64,000 nucleotides of DNA from Pseudomonas monteilii NBRC 103158 = DSM 14164 (GTDB taxonomy: Bacteria; Pseudomonadota; Gammaproteobacteria; Pseudomonadales; Pseudomonadaceae), in NCBI RefSeq assembly GCF_000730605.1, contig NZ_BBIS01000024.1, positions 37,631-101,630 of the forward strand. Direction: 5' to 3'. Positions 25,415-35,631 of the stretch are shown in pieces (positions within the stretch are counted from its first letter, which is position 1; each line of letters opens with the position of its first letter). The notes beneath the pieces were generated by a model that had not been told where the DNA came from, ran no database searches, and saw nothing but the letters and a program-made list of their open reading frames with translations. Both the position numbers and the translations under genes were made by a program.

Positions 25415-25786
25415 GTGGCCAAGAAAGCTTCTTCCTTTTCCGCCCTTGGCGGTCTCGTGTACTCCACCGATGCCGGTCGACACTGCCCCGACTGTGGCCA
25501 GCCGGTGGACGCCTGCATCTGCAAGCAGCAAATCATCCCCGAAGGCGACGGCATTGCCCGTGTGCGCCGTGAGAGCAAAGGCCGTGGGGGCAAGACCGTG
25601 ACCACCGTCACCGGCGTGCCGCTGCCGCTCGACCAGCTCAAGGAGCTGGCGACCACGCTCAAGCGCCGCTGTGGTACCGGCGGCGCCCTGAAGGATGGGG
25701 TGATCGAGATTCAGGGCGATCATGTCGAGCTGTTGATCGGCGAGCTGACCAAACAGGGTTTCAAGGCGAAAAAGTCCGGCGGCTGA
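25415..25786 (+). CDS. Sui1/eIF1-domain translation factor-like protein (YciH family)
   Basis: A 123-residue protein starting at GTG (25415), preceded by GAGGAAC. An N-terminal cysteine pair set (CPDCGQPVDACICKQ) is followed by the eIF1/Sui1 fold: RVRRESKGRGGKTVTTVTGVPL, KELATTLKRRCGTGGALKDGVIEIQGDH and LIGELTKQGFKAKKSGG. YciH proteins can discriminate against non-cognate starts in vitro; their role in cells is unclear. Upstream (25187-25414) is a 228-bp gap, so it has its own promoter. Confidence 0.9.
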   Translation: MAKKASSFSALGGLVYSTDAGRHCPDCGQPVDACICKQQIIPEGDGIARVRRESKGRGGKTVTTVTGVPLPLDQLKELATTLKRRCGTGGALKDGVIEIQGDHVELLIGELTKQGFKAKKSGG

Positions 25787-25937
25787 GGCCATCGCGCGAT
25801 TTTTTGCCCAGCGCTTTCTAAACTCGTTCCCGTGGTCAAGGTCTATGCCTGAGCACGGATGAATCGTCATTTTCAGCTTTTACACTCGCTCCGCTGCCTG
25901 CGGGGCAGTGTCTTCGACTTATCTATAGGGGACTTGA

Positions 25938-27851
25938 ATGTCCGTACGACGCACACGCAAAGACGATGGTAGCCAATGGACCGTGGCCGACAGCCGCAGT
26001 GTTTATGGCATCCGCCATTGGGGCGCTGGTTATTTCGCCATCAATGAAGCCGGGCGCGTCGAAGTGCGCCCCAACGGCCCCAAGAGCGCGCCGATCGACC
26101 TGTTCGAACAGGTCGACGAACTGCGTCAGAGCGGCCTGTCGCTGCCCCTGTTGGTACGCTTCCCCGACATTCTGCAGGACCGCGTTCGCCAGCTGACCGG
26201 CGCGTTCGACGCCAACATCGCGCGCCTGGAATACCAGAGCAAGTACACCGCGCTGTACCCGATCAAGGTCAACCAGCAAGAAGCGGTGGTGGAAAATATC
26301 ATCGCCACGCAGAACGTTTCGATTGGCCTGGAAGCCGGCTCCAAGCCCGAGCTGCTGGCCGTGCTGGCACTGGCGCCAAAGGGCGGCACCATCGTCTGCA
26401 ACGGCTACAAGGACCGCGAGTTCATCCGCCTGGCGCTGATGGGCCAGAAGCTGGGCCACAACGTGTTCATCGTCATCGAGAAAGAGTCGGAAGTGGCTCT
26501 GGTGATCGAAGAAGCCGCCGAGCTCAAGGTGAAACCCCAGGTCGGCCTGCGCGTGCGCCTGTCGTCGCTGGCTTCGAGCAAGTGGGCCGACACCGGTGGT
26601 GAAAAGTCCAAGTTCGGTTTGTCTGCCGCTCAGTTGCTCTCCGTGGTGCAGCGCTTCCGCGATGCTGGCCTGGACCAGGGCATCCGCCTGCTGCACTTCC
26701 ACATGGGCTCGCAGATCGCCAACCTGGCCGACTACCAGCACGGCTTCAAGGAAGCCATCCGTTACTACGGCGAGCTGCGTGCGCTGGGCCTGCCGGTGGA
26801 CCACATCGACGTTGGCGGTGGCCTGGGCGTGGACTACGACGGTACCCACTCGCGCAATGCCAGTTCCATCAACTACGACATGGATGACTATGCCGGCGTG
26901 GTAGTGGGCATGCTCAAGGAGTTCTGCGACGCGCAGGGCCTGCCGCATCCGCACATCTTCTCCGAGAGTGGCCGTTCGTTGACCGCGCACCACGCCATGT
27001 TGGTGATTCAGGTCACCGACGTCGAGAAACACAACGACGACGTGCCGACCATCGAGAACAAGGAAGCTCTGCCTGAGACCGTGCAGTGGCTGGTCGACCT
27101 GCTGGGCCCGACCGACATCGAGATGGTGACCGAGACTTACTGGCGCGCCACCCACTACATGGGTGACGTGGCGGCGCAGTATGCCGATGGCAAGATCACC
27201 CTGGGCGAGAAAGCCCTGGCCGAGCAGTGCTACTTTGCCGTGTGCCGCCGCCTGCACAACTCGCTCAAGGCCCGCCAGCGCTCGCACCGCCAGGTACTGG
27301 ACGAGCTGAACGACAAGCTCGCCGACAAGTACATCTGCAACTTCTCGGTGTTCCAGAGCCTGCCGGACACCTGGGCCATCGGCCAGGTGCTGCCGATCAT
27401 CCCGCTGCACCGCCTGGACGAAGAGCCGATGCGCCGTGCGGTGCTGCAGGACCTGACCTGCGACTCCGACGGCAAGATCAACCAGTACGTCGACGAGCAG
27501 AGCATCGAGACCAGCATGCCGGTGCATGCGGTGAAAGAGGGCGAGGACTACTTGCTGGGCGTGTTCCTGGTGGGTGCCTACCAGGAAATCCTGGGGGACA
27601 TGCACAACCTGTTCGGTGATACCGACTCGGTGAACATCTACCAGAATGCCGATGGCAGCGTGTACCACGCCGGTATTGAAACCCACGACACCATCGAAGA
27701 CATGCTGCGCTATGTGCACTTGTCGCCGGAGGAGTTGATGACCCACTACCGCGACAAGGTGGCCAGTGCCAAGATCACTGCGCGGGAGCGGACCCAGTTC
27801 CTGGATGCGTTGCGTCTTGGGTTGACCCGGTCTTCCTATCTGTCCTCCTGA
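25938..27851 (+). CDS. speA: Biosynthetic arginine decarboxylase
   Basis: A 637-residue PLP enzyme of fold type III that makes agmatine from arginine for putrescine synthesis. Visible are [21 protein letters not shown] with the PLP-binding lysine, the [11 protein letters not shown] block, [14 protein letters not shown] for phosphate binding, [13 protein letters not shown], and the C-terminal [10 protein letters not shown] segment with the catalytic cysteine. Length is normal (E. coli SpeA 658). The ATG at 25938 has GGGGAC before it, and the gene is followed by a strong terminator. Confidence 0.96.
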   Translation: MSVRRTRKDDGSQWTVADSRSVYGIRHWGAGYFAINEAGRVEVRPNGPKSAPIDLFEQVDELRQSGLSLPLLVRFPDILQDRVRQLTGAFDANIARLEYQSKYTALYPIKVNQQEAVVENIIATQNVSIGLEAGSKPELLAVLALAPKGGTIVCNGYKDREFIRLALMGQKLGHNVFIVIEKESEVALVIEEAAELKVKPQVGLRVRLSSLASSKWADTGGEKSKFGLSAAQLLSVVQRFRDAGLDQGIRLLHFHMGSQIANLADYQHGFKEAIRYYGELRALGLPVDHIDVGGGLGVDYDGTHSRNASSINYDMDDYAGVVVGMLKEFCDAQGLPHPHIFSESGRSLTAHHAMLVIQVTDVEKHNDDVPTIENKEALPETVQWLVDLLGPTDIEMVTETYWRATHYMGDVAAQYADGKITLGEKALAEQCYFAVCRRLHNSLKARQRSHRQVLDELNDKLADKYICNFSVFQSLPDTWAIGQVLPIIPLHRLDEEPMRRAVLQDLTCDSDGKINQYVDEQSIETSMPVHAVKEGEDYLLGVFLVGAYQEILGDMHNLFGDTDSVNIYQNADGSVYHAGIETHDTIEDMLRYVHLSPEELMTHYRDKVASAKITARERTQFLDALRLGLTRSSYLSS

Positions 27852-27856
27852 GAATC

Positions 27857-27882
27857 AAAGGGGCCGTTATGCGGCCCCTTTT
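27857..27882 (+). terminator. Rho-independent terminator after speA
   Basis: AAAGGGGCCG (27857-27866) pairs with CGGCCCCTTT (27872-27881), loop of five, followed by a T-rich tail (TTTTAGCTTTTT). It also faces the convergent gene ending at 27889. Confidence 0.9.
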
Positions 27883-27888
27883 AGCTTT

Positions 27889-28320
27889 TTACTTTTGTCG
27901 AGCCGTTGCGGTGAGCTCGACTGTAACAGGCAAGACTGCGCCATTTTCTCTGAGGGCTGTGGTACTCGAATAGCTGTAGACCTGTTCCTCTGTGCGAGCC
28001 GATATTCTCAAACCCTCAACGTATTTCACTGCTCCTGATTGTCGAGTGACGAGGAAGGGCGTAAGCGTCCGAAGGCTCTGCAATGCCTGATCATCTGGCT
28101 GTTTTTTTTCAGCTACAAAGTACAGGTAGGTCATCGGCACCGTTGCACCGCCAGCATCGCTGAGCACTTCATAAACGGCACTGTGTTTGCTAATTGGCGT
28201 TGCCGATACGATCTTGGTCAGTGCTGGAGTTGAACCTGCGGAGAAAATCCATAGGGCTTGCCCAAGGGTGAGTACAAACAACCCTCCTATCAGCCACCTA
28301 GTAGCCGTGTGACTTGGCAT
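27889..28320 (-). CDS. Membrane-anchored hypothetical protein, probable immunity to the upstream toxin domain
   Basis: A 143-residue protein with one N-terminal membrane segment (WLIGGLFVLTLGQALWIF, about 9-26) and a periplasmic domain of about 115 residues (ISKHSAVYEVLSDAGGATVPMTYLYFVAEK ...). I do not recognise its family. Its start overlaps the last 23 bases of the type 44 toxin frame on the same strand, with AAAGG 8 bases upstream of ATG. Gene order toxin then small protein is the usual toxin-immunity arrangement, so immunity is inferred from position only. Base composition is clearly lower in GC than speA and the MATE gene. Confidence 0.65.
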   Translation of the reverse strand: MPSHTATRWLIGGLFVLTLGQALWIFSAGSTPALTKIVSATPISKHSAVYEVLSDAGGATVPMTYLYFVAEKKQPDDQALQSLRTLTPFLVTRQSGAVKYVEGLRISARTEEQVYSYSSTTALRENGAVLPVTVELTATARQK

Positions 28321-28688
28321 ATTCGATACCTTTCCTGATCCATTCCTGGTCTCCAGGATCATCACCGTAAGGAGACTCACCCCACCATGATCCAAAGGAT
28401 GAGTCACTGGTGCCCGCTCGGTTTTGTGCCCATCCGGCACCCCGCAATAGGAACGCTTCGGAAAGACCCGCAGCAGTTCCAGTTGCTCCATAGTTGAAGT
28501 TGCCTAAGGCCTCGTACTCTCTTCCCTGTTGCTTGTAGTCCCATTCACCTCGATTTCTAACCTTTGAATAGAACCATGACACTAGGAAAGCATTGCCCCC
28601 ATTCTTGAAGTAGTTACGCTCTCGGCTTGCAGCATGCATGTTGCTTGCTTAGAACAGATACACCTGATGGCGCGGGTGGAGGGTACAT
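28298..28688 (-). pseudogene. Frameshifted polymorphic toxin type 44 domain protein
   Basis: The intact part (from 28639) reads NGGNAFLVSWFYSKVRNRGEWDYKQQG-like sequence, then EALGNFNYGATGTAAGLSEAFLLRGAGWAQ, the core of the bacterial toxin 44 domain normally found at the C-terminus of Rhs and related secreted toxins. A start with a very good AAGGAG lies at 28688 (MYPPPAPSGVSV) but in another frame. A tandem 4-base duplication (GCTTGCTT on the plus strand, 28643-28650) shifts the frame. Removing one copy gives a continuous GVSVLSNMHAASRERNYF, as expected for the family. No Rhs, VgrG or PAAR gene is adjacent, so it is an orphan tip or remnant. The predicted activity (peptidase- or nuclease-like) is not settled. 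Confidence 0.65.
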
Positions 28689-28783
28689 GATGGCTCCTTG
28701 CTCGTAGGCATTTAAGATAAGCCCCTCCTTGGGTGCTGCATTTATCGGCCTGAGGCTTGGAAACAGTCAACCAAACATCTTTT

Positions 28784-30133
28784 TCATATTGTGTTTCCTT
28801 GCCCGCCGATCCACTGATCTTTTAACTTCCACCCCACCCACCCCAGCGTCACCGCCCGCAACCCCATGAACCCGAGAAACGCCAACCACAACCCATGGTT
28901 GCCGAATCCGCTCATGCCTACCGCCACCGGCAGTGCAATCGCGACTGACACCAACATTGCATTGCGCATCTCCCGCGCCCGGGTCGCACCGATGAACAAA
29001 CCGTCCAGCAAATAACTCCACACCGCAATCAACGGCAGCAATGCCAGGTACGGCAGGTAGGGATAAGCCGCCGCCCGCACGCTCTCGATATCGGTCTGTA
29101 AGTCAATAAACAGGTGCCCACCCAGCAAGAACAGTGCGGCAAATCCCAGGCTGGTAATCAGCGACCAGCCACACGCGACCACCAGCGAGCGGCGCAGGGT
29201 ATCCCGGTCGCGGGCGCCGATGGCGTGGCCGCACAGGGCTTCGACCGCATGCGCCAGGCCGTCGAGCGCGTAGGCGGTCAACAGCAGGCCGTTAAGCAGC
29301 AGGGCGTTGGCAGCCACGGTGGCCTCGCCCAGGCGTGCGCCCTGTACGGTAATCAGCAGAAACACCAGTTGCAGCGCCAGGCTGCGCAGGAAGATGTCGC
29401 GGTTGACCGACAGCAGCGGTCGCCAGGCCTGCCAGCGTTTGAGCGCTGCCCACACGATCTGCCCTGGGTAAGCCCGCAGCGCCGGACGGGTCAGGGACAG
29501 GCCGAGCAGGGCAGCACTCCATTCTGCAATCACCGAGGCCCGCGCCGAACCCAGCACCCCCCAGTCCAGCCCCAGGACGAACCACAGGTTCAGGATGATG
29601 TTCAGCAGGTTGGTGGTCAGCAGGATGGCCAGCGGTGCCCGGGCGTTCTGGGTGCCCAGGAACCAGCCGACCAGCGCGTAGCTGGCCAGTGCTGCGGGCA
29701 GGCCAAGCAGGCGGGTATGAAAGAAGTCTTCAGTGGATTGCTGAAGGGCGGCGCTGGGTTGCATCGCCTGCAGTGCCAGCTGGCTGAACGGCAGGGCCAG
29801 CAGGCCAATCAGCAGGGCGAAGCCGACCGCCAGCAGCAACCCTTGCACCAGCACCTGGCGCAACGCCGCGCCATCACCACGGCCGGCAGCCTGAGCGGCG
29901 AAACCGGTAGAGCCCATGCGCAGGAAACCCATCAGGCCGACCATGAAGGTGAACAGCGTGGCGCCCACGGCCACGGCGCCCAGCTGGTGGGCGTGGGGGA
30001 GGTGGCCGATGACCGCGCTGTCGACCAGGGCTACCAGCGGCACGGAGATGTTGGACAGGATCATCGGCGCGGCCAATGCCCAGACCTTGCGGTGGGTGGG
30101 GCGGTGGCGCCAGTCAGTGAAGAGTTGGGACAT
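28784..30133 (-). CDS. MATE-family (DinF-like) multidrug exporter
   Basis: About 449 residues with twelve membrane segments and no signal peptide. MATE pattern: WALAAPMILSNISVPLVALVDSAVIGHL at TM1, GFLRMGSTGFAAQAAGRGD in the first loop, and the repeated half starting SVNRDIFLRSLALQLVFLLITVQGARLGEATVAANALLLN. It resembles DinF/YfiN-type MATE proteins, which export cationic compounds with Na+ or H+. Start is uncertain between 30133 and 30139 (two close ATGs); 30133 has GGAA at good spacing. A stem GGGGCCGC/GCGGCCCC (30152-30170) lies in its leader. Confidence 0.88.
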   Translation of the reverse strand: MSQLFTDWRHRPTHRKVWALAAPMILSNISVPLVALVDSAVIGHLPHAHQLGAVAVGATLFTFMVGLMGFLRMGSTGFAAQAAGRGDGAALRQVLVQGLLLAVGFALLIGLLALPFSQLALQAMQPSAALQQSTEDFFHTRLLGLPAALASYALVGWFLGTQNARAPLAILLTTNLLNIILNLWFVLGLDWGVLGSARASVIAEWSAALLGLSLTRPALRAYPGQIVWAALKRWQAWRPLLSVNRDIFLRSLALQLVFLLITVQGARLGEATVAANALLLNGLLLTAYALDGLAHAVEALCGHAIGARDRDTLRRSLVVACGWSLITSLGFAALFLLGGHLFIDLQTDIESVRAAAYPYLPYLALLPLIAVWSYLLDGLFIGATRAREMRNAMLVSVAIALPVAVGMSGFGNHGLWLAFLGFMGLRAVTLGWVGWKLKDQWIGGQGNTI

Positions 30134-30312
30134 TTGCATTCCATGAGACTTGGGGCCGCTATGCGGCCCCCTTATCGAATGCCGCAGTGTAACGACCAGG
30201 CAACCATTTAGCGCGACCATGGTCTCACCTCGCGCGCAACGCCGGGTGTTGCACCCGACCTTGCGCTATAGTTGCTGCCCTCACATACACGCTGCCAAAG
30301 AGTTCCTACTCC

Positions 30313-33300
30313 ATGTTCAACAAAGGATTGTTGCTGGCCTGCGCGCTGGCCTTGCTCAGTGCCTGTGACTCTTCCACGCCAGACAAACCTGCGCCGGCGC
30401 AGAAGCCTGTTGCTACAGCGCCCGCCGAAGCCGCTGCCCCCAAACGCGAAGACCCCGCCGTGCTCGCCAAGCGCTACGAGGGCCGCGAAATCACGGTGCT
30501 GGACGTATCCGAAGTGCAGCTCGATGGTGCGGCCACGCTGTCGATCAGCTTCTCCGCACCGCTGGATGCCAAGCAGGACTTTGCCACCAAGGTACACCTG
30601 GTCGATACCGTCAAAGGCAAGCTCGACGGCGCCTGGGAACTCTCTGACAACCAGATGGAACTGCGCCTGCGCCACCTGGAACCACAGCGCAAGCTGGTGC
30701 TGACCGTGGACAAGGGCCTGCTCGCGGTCAACGGCAAGCAACTGGACAGCGAGTCGGTCACCCAGCTGGAAACCCGCGACATGCAGCCGACCATCGGCTT
30801 TGCCAGCCGTGGATCGCTGCTGCCCACACGCCTGGCCGAAGGGCTGCCGGTGATTGCCCTCAACGTCGACAAGGTCGATGTCGAGTTCTTCCGGGTGAAG
30901 CCGGAAATGCTCTCGACCTTCCTGGCCAGCTGGGGGCGCAACAGCAGCCTGTACTACTACCAGTCCAAGGAAACCCTGGACATGGCCGAGCTGGTCTACA
31001 GCGGCCGCTTCGACCTCAACCCTGCCCGTAACACCCGCGAAACCGTGCTACTGCCCATCGCCGGCATCAAGCCACTGCAGGATCCGGGTGTGTACCTGGC
31101 AGTGATGCGCGCCTCGGGCACCTACGACTACTCGCAGCCGGCGACCCTGTTCACCCTCAGTGACATCGGCGTGTCGGCACACCGTTACCGCGACCGCCTG
31201 GACGTGTTCGCGCAGGCGCTGGAAGGCGGCAAGGCGTTGAGCGGCGTCAACCTCGAAATCCATGACGAGAAGGGCAAGCTGCTGGCCCAGGCCAGTACCG
31301 ATGGCAAAGGCCACGCCCAACTGCCGATCACCCCGAAGGCCGATACCCTGATCGCCACCCAAGGTGTGCACACCACCCTGCTGCGCCTGAACACCGCCGC
31401 GCTGGACCTGGCCGAATTCGACATCACCGGCCCCCAGGCCAACCCGCTGCAGTTTTTCATCTTCGGCCCGCGTGACCTGTATCGCCCAGGCGAAACCGTG
31501 CTGCTCAACGGCCTGCTGCGCGACCAGGACGGCAAACCCGTCAAAGCCCAACCCGTCAGCGTGGAAGTGCGCCGCCCGGATGAGCAGGTCAGCCGCAAGT
31601 TCGTCTGGGAAGCCGACAGCAATGGCTTGTACCAATACCAGCTGCAACTGGCCACCGAAGCCCCGACCGGGCGCTGGCAGTTGCTGCTCGACCTGGGCGG
31701 CGGGCGCAAGCAGGTGTATGAGTTCCTCGTCGAAGACTTCCTGCCTGAGCGACTGGCGCTGGAGCTGAAGGGGAGCAGCACGCCACTGTCGCCGGATGAG
31801 GATGCGCGCATCCAGGTCAATGGCCGTTACCTCTATGGCGCCCCGGCTGCTGGTAATCGCCTGAGTGGCCAGGCCTATGTGCGCCCGCTGCGCGAGGCGG
31901 TGCCCGCTCTGCCGGGCTACCAGTTTGGCTCGGTCACCGAAACCGAGCTGAACCAGGATCTGGAACTGGACGAAGTCACCCTCGACCAGGCGGGCAAGGC
32001 GGTGGTCGATATCGAAAGCCGCTGGGCCGAAGCCCGCTCGCCGCTGCAACTGACCGTGCAAGCCAGCTTGCAGGAGTCGGGTGGCCGTCCGATCACCCGG
32101 CGCCTGGAGCAGCCGATCTGGCCAGCCGAGCGCTTGCCGGGCCTGCGTGGCCTGTTCGATGGCGAGGAAACCGACAGTGACGGGCCAGTGGAATTCGAGT
32201 TCCTGGTGGCCGACCGCGATGGCAACAAGCTGGCGGCCGATGACCTCAAGGTGCGGTTGATTCGTGAGCGCCGCGACTACTACTGGAACTACTCGCAGAG
32301 CGACGGCTGGAGCTACGCCTACAACGAAAAATTCCTCACCCAGAGCGAAGAGACGGTCAGCGTCAAGGCCGGCTCCACTGCCAAGCTGAGCTTCCAGGTT
32401 GAATGGGGCCCTTACCGCGTCGAGGTGGAAGACCCGCAAACTGGCTTGGTTTCCAGCGAACGCTTCTGGGCCGGCTACCGTGCCCAGGACAACGCTGAAG
32501 GCGGTGCCGTACGCCCCGACCAGGTCAAGCTGGCGCTGGACAAACCGTCCTACGCCGACGGTGCCACGGCCAAGGTCACCGTCACCCCGCCTGCCGCAGG
32601 TAGCGGCTACCTGATGATCGAGTCCAGCGATGGCCCGCTGTGGTGGCAGGAAATCGACGTGCCCGCCGAAGGCAAGACCTTCGATGTGCAACTGGACAAA
32701 GCCTGGGCCCGCCACGACCTGTATATCAGCGCGCTGGTGATCCGCCCGGGTGAGCGCAAGGCCAACGCCACGCCCAAGCGTTCGGTGGGTGTGCTGCACC
32801 TGCCGCTGGACCGCGCTGAGCGCAAGTTGGCGGTGAGTCTGCAGGCACCAGACAAGATGCGCCCGAAACAACCGCTGACCGTGAAGGTGAAGGCCGCCAA
32901 TGCGGATGGCAGCGTGCCCAGGCAAGTGCATGTGCTGGTGTCGGCGGTTGACGTGGGCATCCTCAACATCACCGATTTTAAAACTCCCGACCCGTTCGCC
33001 AGCCTGTTCGGTCGCAAGGCCTACGGTGCCGACCAACTGGATATCTACGGCCAGCTGATCGAAGCCGGGCAGGGCCGCCTGGCCAGCCTGGCGTTCGGTG
33101 GTGACGCGGCCATGGCCAAAGGGGGCAAGCGCCCTAATACCACGGTGACCATCGTCGCCCAGCAGAGCTTGCCGGTGACTCTGGATGACAAGGGTGAGGG
33201 CGAAGCTACGGTCGATATCCCGGACTTCAACGGCGAGCTGCGGCTGATGGCCCAGGCCTGGACCGAAGAACACTTCGGCATGGCCGAAGGCAAGACCGTG

Positions 33301-35214
33301 GTGGCCGCGCCACTGATTGCCGAGCTTTCGGCCCCGCGCTTCCTGGCCGGAGGCGACCGCACCAGTCTGGCGCTGGATTTGGCCAACCTGTCGGGCCGCG
33401 CTCAACAACTGAATGTTGAAATCACCACCGAGGGGCAGCTTAGCCTCGTGGCCAGTGCCGTACAGAACGTAGCCCTGACTGAAGGCCAGCGTTCGACACT
33501 GATGATCCCGGTGCAGGCCCAGGGCGGCCTGGGGCAAGGCAAGGTGCATGTGCGGATCACAGGCCTGCAACTACCAAACGAGCCGACCACCGCGTTCGAA
33601 CGGGAGTGGACGTTGGGCGTGCGCCCGGCCTACCCGGCGATGCTCAAACACTACCGCGTGGCTTTGAAAGACCAACCCTGGACCCTGCCTGAGGCGGACC
33701 TGGCGGCCTTCGAGCCTGCCGGCCTGGAAGCGAGCCTGGCCTTGTCGAGCCGGCCGCCGCTGAACCTGGCCGAGCAGATTCGCGCCCTGGAAGCCTACCC
33801 CTACGGTTGCCTTGAGCAGACCACCAGCGGCCTTTACCCGTCGTTGTACGCCGATGCCGACAGCCTCAAGCGCCTGGGCATCAAGGGCGAGCCGGCGGAC
33901 GTGCGCAAGCGCAAGATCGAGATGGGCATCGAGCACCTGTTGGGCATGCAGCGCTACAACGGCAGCTTTGGCCTGTGGAGTTCGGACAGCGAAGAAGAGT
34001 ACTGGCTGACTGCCTATGTCACCGACTTCCTGCTGCGTGCCCGTGACCAGGGTTACGGCGTGCCGGCCGAGGCGTTGAAGAAGGCCAGCGAGCGCCTGCT
34101 GCGCTACCTGCAAGAGCGCAACCTGATCGAAGTGGACTACAGCGAAAACGCCGACCACACCCGCTTCGCCGTGCAGGCCTATGCAGCGCTGGTGCTGTCG
34201 CGCAGTCAGCAGGCGCCGTTGGGTGCCTTGCGTGGCCTGTTCGAGCGCCGTGCCGATGCGCGTTCCGGCTTGCCGCTGGTACAACTGGCAGTGGCACTGG
34301 ACAAGATGGGCGACAAGCCGCGAGCCGAGCAGGCTTTGCAGGCGGGCCTGGGCATCAGCCGTGGCAAAGGCTGGATGGCGGACTACGGCAGCGCACTGCG
34401 TGATCAGGCGTTGATCCTGGCCTTGTTGCAGGAGAGCAACCTTGCCAGCAGTCAGGTCGACCAGCGGCTGTTCGCCTTGTCGGACGAACTGGCGGCCAAC
34501 CGCTGGTTGTCGACCCAGGAGCGCAATGCACTGTTCCTTGCCGGCCGTGGCCTGTTGGGCAAGCCGGAAGGCAAGTGGCAGGCACGCCTGGACAGCGCTG
34601 GCGAGGTGCGCGAGTTCAACAATGCCGAAGCCGGCATGAAGCTGGAAGGCCCGCTGCTGGCTTCGCCGCTGAGCGTGCAGAACGAAGGCAGCGAGACGCT
34701 GTACCAGCAACTCACCCTGTCTGGTTACCCCCGTCAGGCGCCTGCGGCCGGCGGCAATGGTATGCAGATTCGCCGTGAGTACCTGGGCATGAATGGCCAG
34801 CCATTGGACCTGCATAACCTGCGCAGCGGCGACCTGGTGCTGGTGCACCTTGCGCTCAAGGCCGAAGACCGCGTGCCGGATGCCTTGGTGGTGGACTTGC
34901 TGCCCGCAGGCCTGGAGCTGGAAAACCAGAACCTGGCGCAGAGTGCCGCCAGCCTGGACAACGCCAGCACCGCGGTGAAGGAATGGCGCGAGTCGATGCA
35001 GAACGCCAGCGTGGTGCACCAGGAGTACCGTGATGACCGTTATGTTGCCGCGCTCAAGCTCGACGGCTACGGCACCACCCACCTGTTGTACCTGGCGCGG
35101 GCGGTGACCCCGGGCACCTACCGTGTGCCGCCGCCGCAGGTTGAGTCGATGTACCGGCCGAACCTGCAGGCCGTGGGGGATGGGCAAGGGGAGATGACCG
35201 TAAAAGCCCGGTAA
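30313..35214 (+). CDS. Bacterial alpha-2-macroglobulin lipoprotein (YfhM-like)
   Basis: A 1633-residue periplasmic lipoprotein; the lipobox LLSAC puts the lipidated Cys at residue 18. It carries MG domains, a bait-like region, and the thioester motif YGCLEQ with Cys at residue 1166, so it is a thioester-containing protease trap like E. coli YfhM (ECAM). The TED helical domain follows (RYNGSFGLWSSDSEEEYWLTAYVTDFLL-type repeats). It is thought to trap invading proteases after cell-wall damage, working with penicillin-binding protein 1C. pbpC lies downstream here too, although a short opposite-strand gene sits between them. Confidence 0.93.
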   Translation: MFNKGLLLACALALLSACDSSTPDKPAPAQKPVATAPAEAAAPKREDPAVLAKRYEGREITVLDVSEVQLDGAATLSISFSAPLDAKQDFATKVHLVDTVKGKLDGAWELSDNQMELRLRHLEPQRKLVLTVDKGLLAVNGKQLDSESVTQLETRDMQPTIGFASRGSLLPTRLAEGLPVIALNVDKVDVEFFRVKPEMLSTFLASWGRNSSLYYYQSKETLDMAELVYSGRFDLNPARNTRETVLLPIAGIKPLQDPGVYLAVMRASGTYDYSQPATLFTLSDIGVSAHRYRDRLDVFAQALEGGKALSGVNLEIHDEKGKLLAQASTDGKGHAQLPITPKADTLIATQGVHTTLLRLNTAALDLAEFDITGPQANPLQFFIFGPRDLYRPGETVLLNGLLRDQDGKPVKAQPVSVEVRRPDEQVSRKFVWEADSNGLYQYQLQLATEAPTGRWQLLLDLGGGRKQVYEFLVEDFLPERLALELKGSSTPLSPDEDARIQVNGRYLYGAPAAGNRLSGQAYVRPLREAVPALPGYQFGSVTETELNQDLELDEVTLDQAGKAVVDIESRWAEARSPLQLTVQASLQESGGRPITRRLEQPIWPAERLPGLRGLFDGEETDSDGPVEFEFLVADRDGNKLAADDLKVRLIRERRDYYWNYSQSDGWSYAYNEKFLTQSEETVSVKAGSTAKLSFQVEWGPYRVEVEDPQTGLVSSERFWAGYRAQDNAEGGAVRPDQVKLALDKPSYADGATAKVTVTPPAAGSGYLMIESSDGPLWWQEIDVPAEGKTFDVQLDKAWARHDLYISALVIRPGERKANATPKRSVGVLHLPLDRAERKLAVSLQAPDKMRPKQPLTVKVKAANADGSVPRQVHVLVSAVDVGILNITDFKTPDPFASLFGRKAYGADQLDIYGQLIEAGQGRLASLAFGGDAAMAKGGKRPNTTVTIVAQQSLPVTLDDKGEGEATVDIPDFNGELRLMAQAWTEEHFGMAEGKTVVAAPLIAELSAPRFLAGGDRTSLALDLANLSGRAQQLNVEITTEGQLSLVASAVQNVALTEGQRSTLMIPVQAQGGLGQGKVHVRITGLQLPNEPTTAFEREWTLGVRPAYPAMLKHYRVALKDQPWTLPEADLAAFEPAGLEASLALSSRPPLNLAEQIRALEAYPYGCLEQTTSGLYPSLYADADSLKRLGIKGEPADVRKRKIEMGIEHLLGMQRYNGSFGLWSSDSEEEYWLTAYVTDFLLRARDQGYGVPAEALKKASERLLRYLQERNLIEVDYSENADHTRFAVQAYAALVLSRSQQAPLGALRGLFERRADARSGLPLVQLAVALDKMGDKPRAEQALQAGLGISRGKGWMADYGSALRDQALILALLQESNLASSQVDQRLFALSDELAANRWLSTQERNALFLAGRGLLGKPEGKWQARLDSAGEVREFNNAEAGMKLEGPLLASPLSVQNEGSETLYQQLTLSGYPRQAPAAGGNGMQIRREYLGMNGQPLDLHNLRSGDLVLVHLALKAEDRVPDALVVDLLPAGLELENQNLAQSAASLDNASTAVKEWRESMQNASVVHQEYRDDRYVAALKLDGYGTTHLLYLARAVTPGTYRVPPPQVESMYRPNLQAVGDGQGEMTVKAR

Positions 35215-35218
35215 GAAT

Positions 35219-35252
35219 CTGCCCTGCGCATCCACTGGGTCGCGCAGGGCAG
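35219..35252. terminator. Bidirectional hairpin terminator after the macroglobulin gene
   Basis: CTGCCCTGCGC (35219-35229) pairs with GCGCAGGGCAG (35241-35251) between two convergent genes. No marked U-tract. Confidence 0.65.
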
Positions 35253-35260
35253 CTCTACCA

Positions 35261-35554
35261 TCAGTGAATCACCCAGCTCATCACCCACAGCCCCAGCACC
35301 AGCCAGATGATCCCGAGGATGATCGAGGCGCGCATGAACGCGCGGATGGCCGAGTACAGCAGCATCAGGCCGACGATCAGGGCCAGGATGCTGAGCAGCG
35401 AGGTGTCCATGCCCAGTGTGCGCGCCAGGCCGTCGATGAAATTGCCGCCAGCATTGGCCAGCAGGTTGAACAGCCCGCTCAATGCGTCGACGATGAAGCG
35501 GATCAACGACCCCAGTGCCTGGCCCAGCCACTCGAAAAAACCTTCTACATGCAT
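35261..35554 (-). CDS. Small membrane protein, function unknown
   Basis: A 97-residue protein with an amphipathic N-terminal half (FFEWLGQALGSLIRFIVDALSGLFNLLANAGGNF) and two membrane segments (LLSILALIVGLMLLYSAIRAF; ASIILGIIWLVLGLWVMSWVI). I recognise no named family. The start has GGAAAC upstream. It is convergent with the macroglobulin gene and divergent from pbpC, whose 5' frame extends towards it. Confidence 0.7.
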   Translation of the reverse strand: MHVEGFFEWLGQALGSLIRFIVDALSGLFNLLANAGGNFIDGLARTLGMDTSLLSILALIVGLMLLYSAIRAFMRASIILGIIWLVLGLWVMSWVIH

Positions 35555-35631
35555 AGTTGTTTCCTGATGAACGATTCGGCGAGGTTGCCGTTCCCAAGCC
35601 TTTGGCCATCACCTGGCCAGGTCGGTTCCCG

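Noticed and set aside
25923..27746. A 607-codon minus-strand frame
   Set aside because: Antisense of speA, whose motifs and family length are clear; the frame has the composition of a mirrored coding sequence.
31048..33570. An 840-codon minus-strand frame
   Set aside because: Antisense of the macroglobulin gene; no domain resemblance.
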